Positions 6,618-7,822 of a stretch of 7,822 nucleotides of DNA are shown here, one piece after another. Position numbers and translations under genes: made by a program. Under the pieces are notes generated by a model that saw only the letters and a program-made list of their open reading frames with translations, ran no database searches and was not told the origin of the DNA. Origin of the DNA: CAYXRK01 sp964467615 (GTDB taxonomy: Bacteria > Hydrogenedentota > Hydrogenedentia > Hydrogenedentales > GCA-2746185); assembly GCA_964467615.1 (NCBI GenBank), contig CAYXRK010000208.1:1-7822 (forward strand), written 5' to 3'. Position 1 is the stretch's first letter. Each line of letters opens with the position of its first letter.

Positions 6618-6817
6618 GCGCGAACGGAATGATGATGCGCCTCGTATCGCGCGATTTCTTCCTTGAGTTGATTCACGAGGCGCTTGAGCGATCCCATTGT
6701 CATCTCGCGTAATTCCTCGTCATCGCTGGTTTCATGGGCGAGGGCTTCGTAGTCTTCTTCGAGCATGCGCAGCTTTCTGCGAGTGTTGAGCAATTCTCGT
6801 TCACTTGTGAGATTCAC
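6614..6817 (-). CDS. Small coiled-coil protein between the nucleotidyltransferase and HNH genes
   Basis: This 67-residue acidic and basic helical protein shows heptad-like spacing of Leu, Met and Ile in two helices (about 5-27 and 33-59) separated by an acidic turn (HETSDDEE, 28-35), so a helical hairpin or dimeric coiled coil is likely. Three histidines sit near the C-terminus (61-63). The start is GTG at 6817, overlapping the upstream TGA (GTGA). A strong GAGGTGG ribosome-binding site lies inside the end of that upstream gene, seven bases from the start after GAGG. Its own stop overlaps the TTG of the HNH gene. Size, position and charge would suit an antitoxin, adaptor or oligomerisation subunit, but no function is demonstrated by the sequence. 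The overlap architecture and ribosome site make it a real gene with fair confidence despite its length. Confidence 0.75.
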   Translation of the reverse strand: MNLTSERELLNTRRKLRMLEEDYEALAHETSDDEELREMTMGSLKRLVNQLKEEIARYEAHHHSVRA

Positions 6818-7215
6818 AGCACCACCTCTACCATGCCCTTGGGCGAGCCCAGGCGATCTTCCGCGAAAAAATCGCCAGTCAATCTATCGAATTCCTTTTG
6901 GTCCGAGATCGCTATGTCCAGAAACGGCAGACCACTACGCAATTCCCGGATCGCGGCGTGGTTTCGCCGCCGCCCCGCGATGAACAGCAACACGCAGTCG
7001 ACATCGTTCGGCTCCATGATATCGGTGACGACGCTGCCGTTCAAAACGATGCGGTGTACTCCCGCGTGCATACCCAAGTCCACCATCCATCGGATCGACT
7101 CCATCTGCACGCGTCGAAGCTCGGATTCACGACCGAAGCGGGACTTGATTTCGGACAGCGTGGCCGGGTGGATGCCGGGTGGCAGGACGCCGGAGTCGTC
7201 GAAGGGAGGGATCAT
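6814..7215 (-). CDS. Minimal nucleotidyltransferase-fold protein (DUF6932-like)
   Basis: This 133-residue protein begins IPPFDDSGVLPPGIH, a start typical, from memory, of the DUF6932 group of small nucleotidyltransferase-like proteins. A helical segment (18-50) precedes the polymerase-beta-type core: Gly60-Ser61 in LNGSVVT, Asp71-x-Asp73 in PNDVDCV, and a third acidic residue Asp100 in PFLDIAIS. These three carboxylates are in the order expected for binding two magnesium ions and a nucleotide triphosphate. Family relatives include MntA-type antitoxins, which AMPylate a partner toxin, and AbiEii-type toxins. Substrate and partner here are unknown. The ATG at 7215 has no Shine-Dalgarno sequence, but the N-terminal motif supports this start. 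It is first in the three-gene overlapping cassette and diverges from the glycosyltransferase gene 113 bp away. The fold call is firm; activity is inferred. Confidence 0.8.
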   Translation of the reverse strand: MIPPFDDSGVLPPGIHPATLSEIKSRFGRESELRRVQMESIRWMVDLGMHAGVHRIVLNGSVVTDIMEPNDVDCVLLFIAGRRRNHAAIRELRSGLPFLDIAISDQKEFDRLTGDFFAEDRLGSPKGMVEVVL

Positions 7216-7328
7216 TCAAAGTCTGTTGGCGTTCGTGTCGGTGACAGGTTAGATAAAACGAGCGATGTATCCATCGGCGCTAATCTCGTTACACTATCCC
7301 ATCGAATCATCTCACTCAATCGAGCCGC
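7216..7328. promoter_or_regulatory. Divergent intergenic region (nucleotidyltransferase cassette / GT4 gene)
   Basis: Promoters for both directions should lie in these 113 bases because the flanking genes are transcribed outward. On the plus strand TACACT (7290-7295) is a fair -10 (4 of 6) but lacks a good -35. An imperfect palindrome GATGTATCCATC (7264-7275, 10 of 12 positions symmetric) could be a small operator. Neither flanking gene shows a clear Shine-Dalgarno sequence here. Confidence 0.3.
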
Positions 7329-7822
7329 ATGAACGTCCTCTTCAACGCACTCCAATCAGGCAACCGCAGCGGGACGGGCCGATATGCCGCCGAACTGGCG
7401 CGGCGGCTTCCGACTCTCGGCGACGTGAGCGTGCTTTGGCCCGAGGGATTGGCCGCGCCGGAGGAGATTCCGGCGAGACGACTGGTTCCCGTTGCTGCAT
7501 CGCCTGCGTGGAAACGGCTAAAAGCCGATCAGTTCGATATCGCACGCTTCGCGCGCGAATGCGATGCCGATTTGCTGCACTATCCGGCGAATATTGGCCG
7601 ATTGGTCGGCGGTCTTAGAACCATCCTAACCGTCCACGACCTCAGCTTCTTTCGAAATCCGGGATGGTTCCGGCCTGGCCGCGCGATGTACTACCGCTGG
7701 GGTGTCACGCGAAGCGTGCGATGCGCCGCCCGCGTCATCGCGGATTCGACCGCGACAGCGGACGATCTCACCCATTATCTCAGTGTAGGCGCGAAGTCCA
7801 TCGACGTAATCCCGCTGGGTAT
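7329..7822 (+). CDS. Glycosyltransferase family 4 protein, partial (N-terminal domain)
   Basis: This is the first 164 residues of a GT-B-fold glycosyltransferase that would transfer a sugar from a nucleotide-sugar donor during cell-envelope or exopolysaccharide assembly in the cytoplasm. Visible features are the N-terminal strand MNVLFNAL, the acceptor-side loop SGTGRYAAELARRLP (14-28), TVHDLSFF (101-108, with the conserved His-Asp), and RVIADSTAT (135-143) followed by VIPLG (160-164), the usual hinge into the donor-binding domain. That domain, with its E-x7-E motif, lies beyond the window. The ATG at 7329 begins exactly at the family's first strand, although no Shine-Dalgarno sequence is evident. 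The gene diverges from the nucleotidyltransferase cassette. Sugar and acceptor cannot be told. The family call is secure. Confidence 0.92.
   Translation, partial: MNVLFNALQSGNRSGTGRYAAELARRLPTLGDVSVLWPEGLAAPEEIPARRLVPVAASPAWKRLKADQFDIARFARECDADLLHYPANIGRLVGGLRTILTVHDLSFFRNPGWFRPGRAMYYRWGVTRSVRCAARVIADSTATADDLTHYLSVGAKSIDVIPLG

Noticed and set aside
6614..6817. HEPN-type RNase reading of the small protein (Arg57 followed by His62/His63 fits R-x4-6-H), which would make the pair MntA-HepT
   Set aside because: The protein is only 67 residues, about half a HEPN domain, and the motif sits in a His-rich tail at the very end rather than between core helices.

Overview
This is bacterial chromosomal DNA, mostly GC-rich (about 63-68% in the two 60-base blocks I counted inside the peptidase gene). 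It is densely coded and carries no RNA genes, insertion sequences or CRISPR arrays that I can see. A ZapA-type cell-division gene implies an FtsZ-dividing bacterium, which argues against Planctomycetes. The mixture of a prokaryotic glutamate-carboxypeptidase-II-like exopeptidase, a tail-anchored orphan protein and an orphan membrane protein would suit a poorly sampled environmental lineage, but I cannot name the phylum from the sequence.

Left part (1-1575): two minus-strand genes, a class I/II PLP aminotransferase cut by the window edge and, upstream of it, an unrecognised protein with a C-terminal membrane anchor. A divergent intergenic region follows, with a candidate promoter for each direction and a 17-bp tandem repeat between them. 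Middle part (1576-5736): a plus-strand polytopic membrane protein resembling GT-C (O-mannosyltransferase-like) enzymes, apparently read from a leaderless transcript. It meets, tail to tail with one base between stop codons, a minus-strand pair encoding a secreted M28 zinc exopeptidase and ZapA, whose stop and start overlap by 4 bp (ATGA).

Right part (5859-7215, minus strand): a compact three-gene cassette with 4-bp overlaps at both junctions. It encodes a minimal nucleotidyltransferase-fold protein with all three expected acidic residues, a 67-residue coiled-coil protein (GTG start) and a 252-residue HNH-nuclease-like protein (TTG start). The far end of the HNH gene is much poorer in GC (83 of 180 bases, 46%, in 5881-6060) than the neighbouring peptidase gene, which suggests horizontal acquisition. 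This is the best candidate in the window for an undescribed toxin-antitoxin or defence-like module. Divergent from it, a GT4-type glycosyltransferase runs off the right edge.

Only the overlapping pairs are likely to be functionally or translationally linked. The rest looks like an ordinary chromosomal neighbourhood of unrelated genes.
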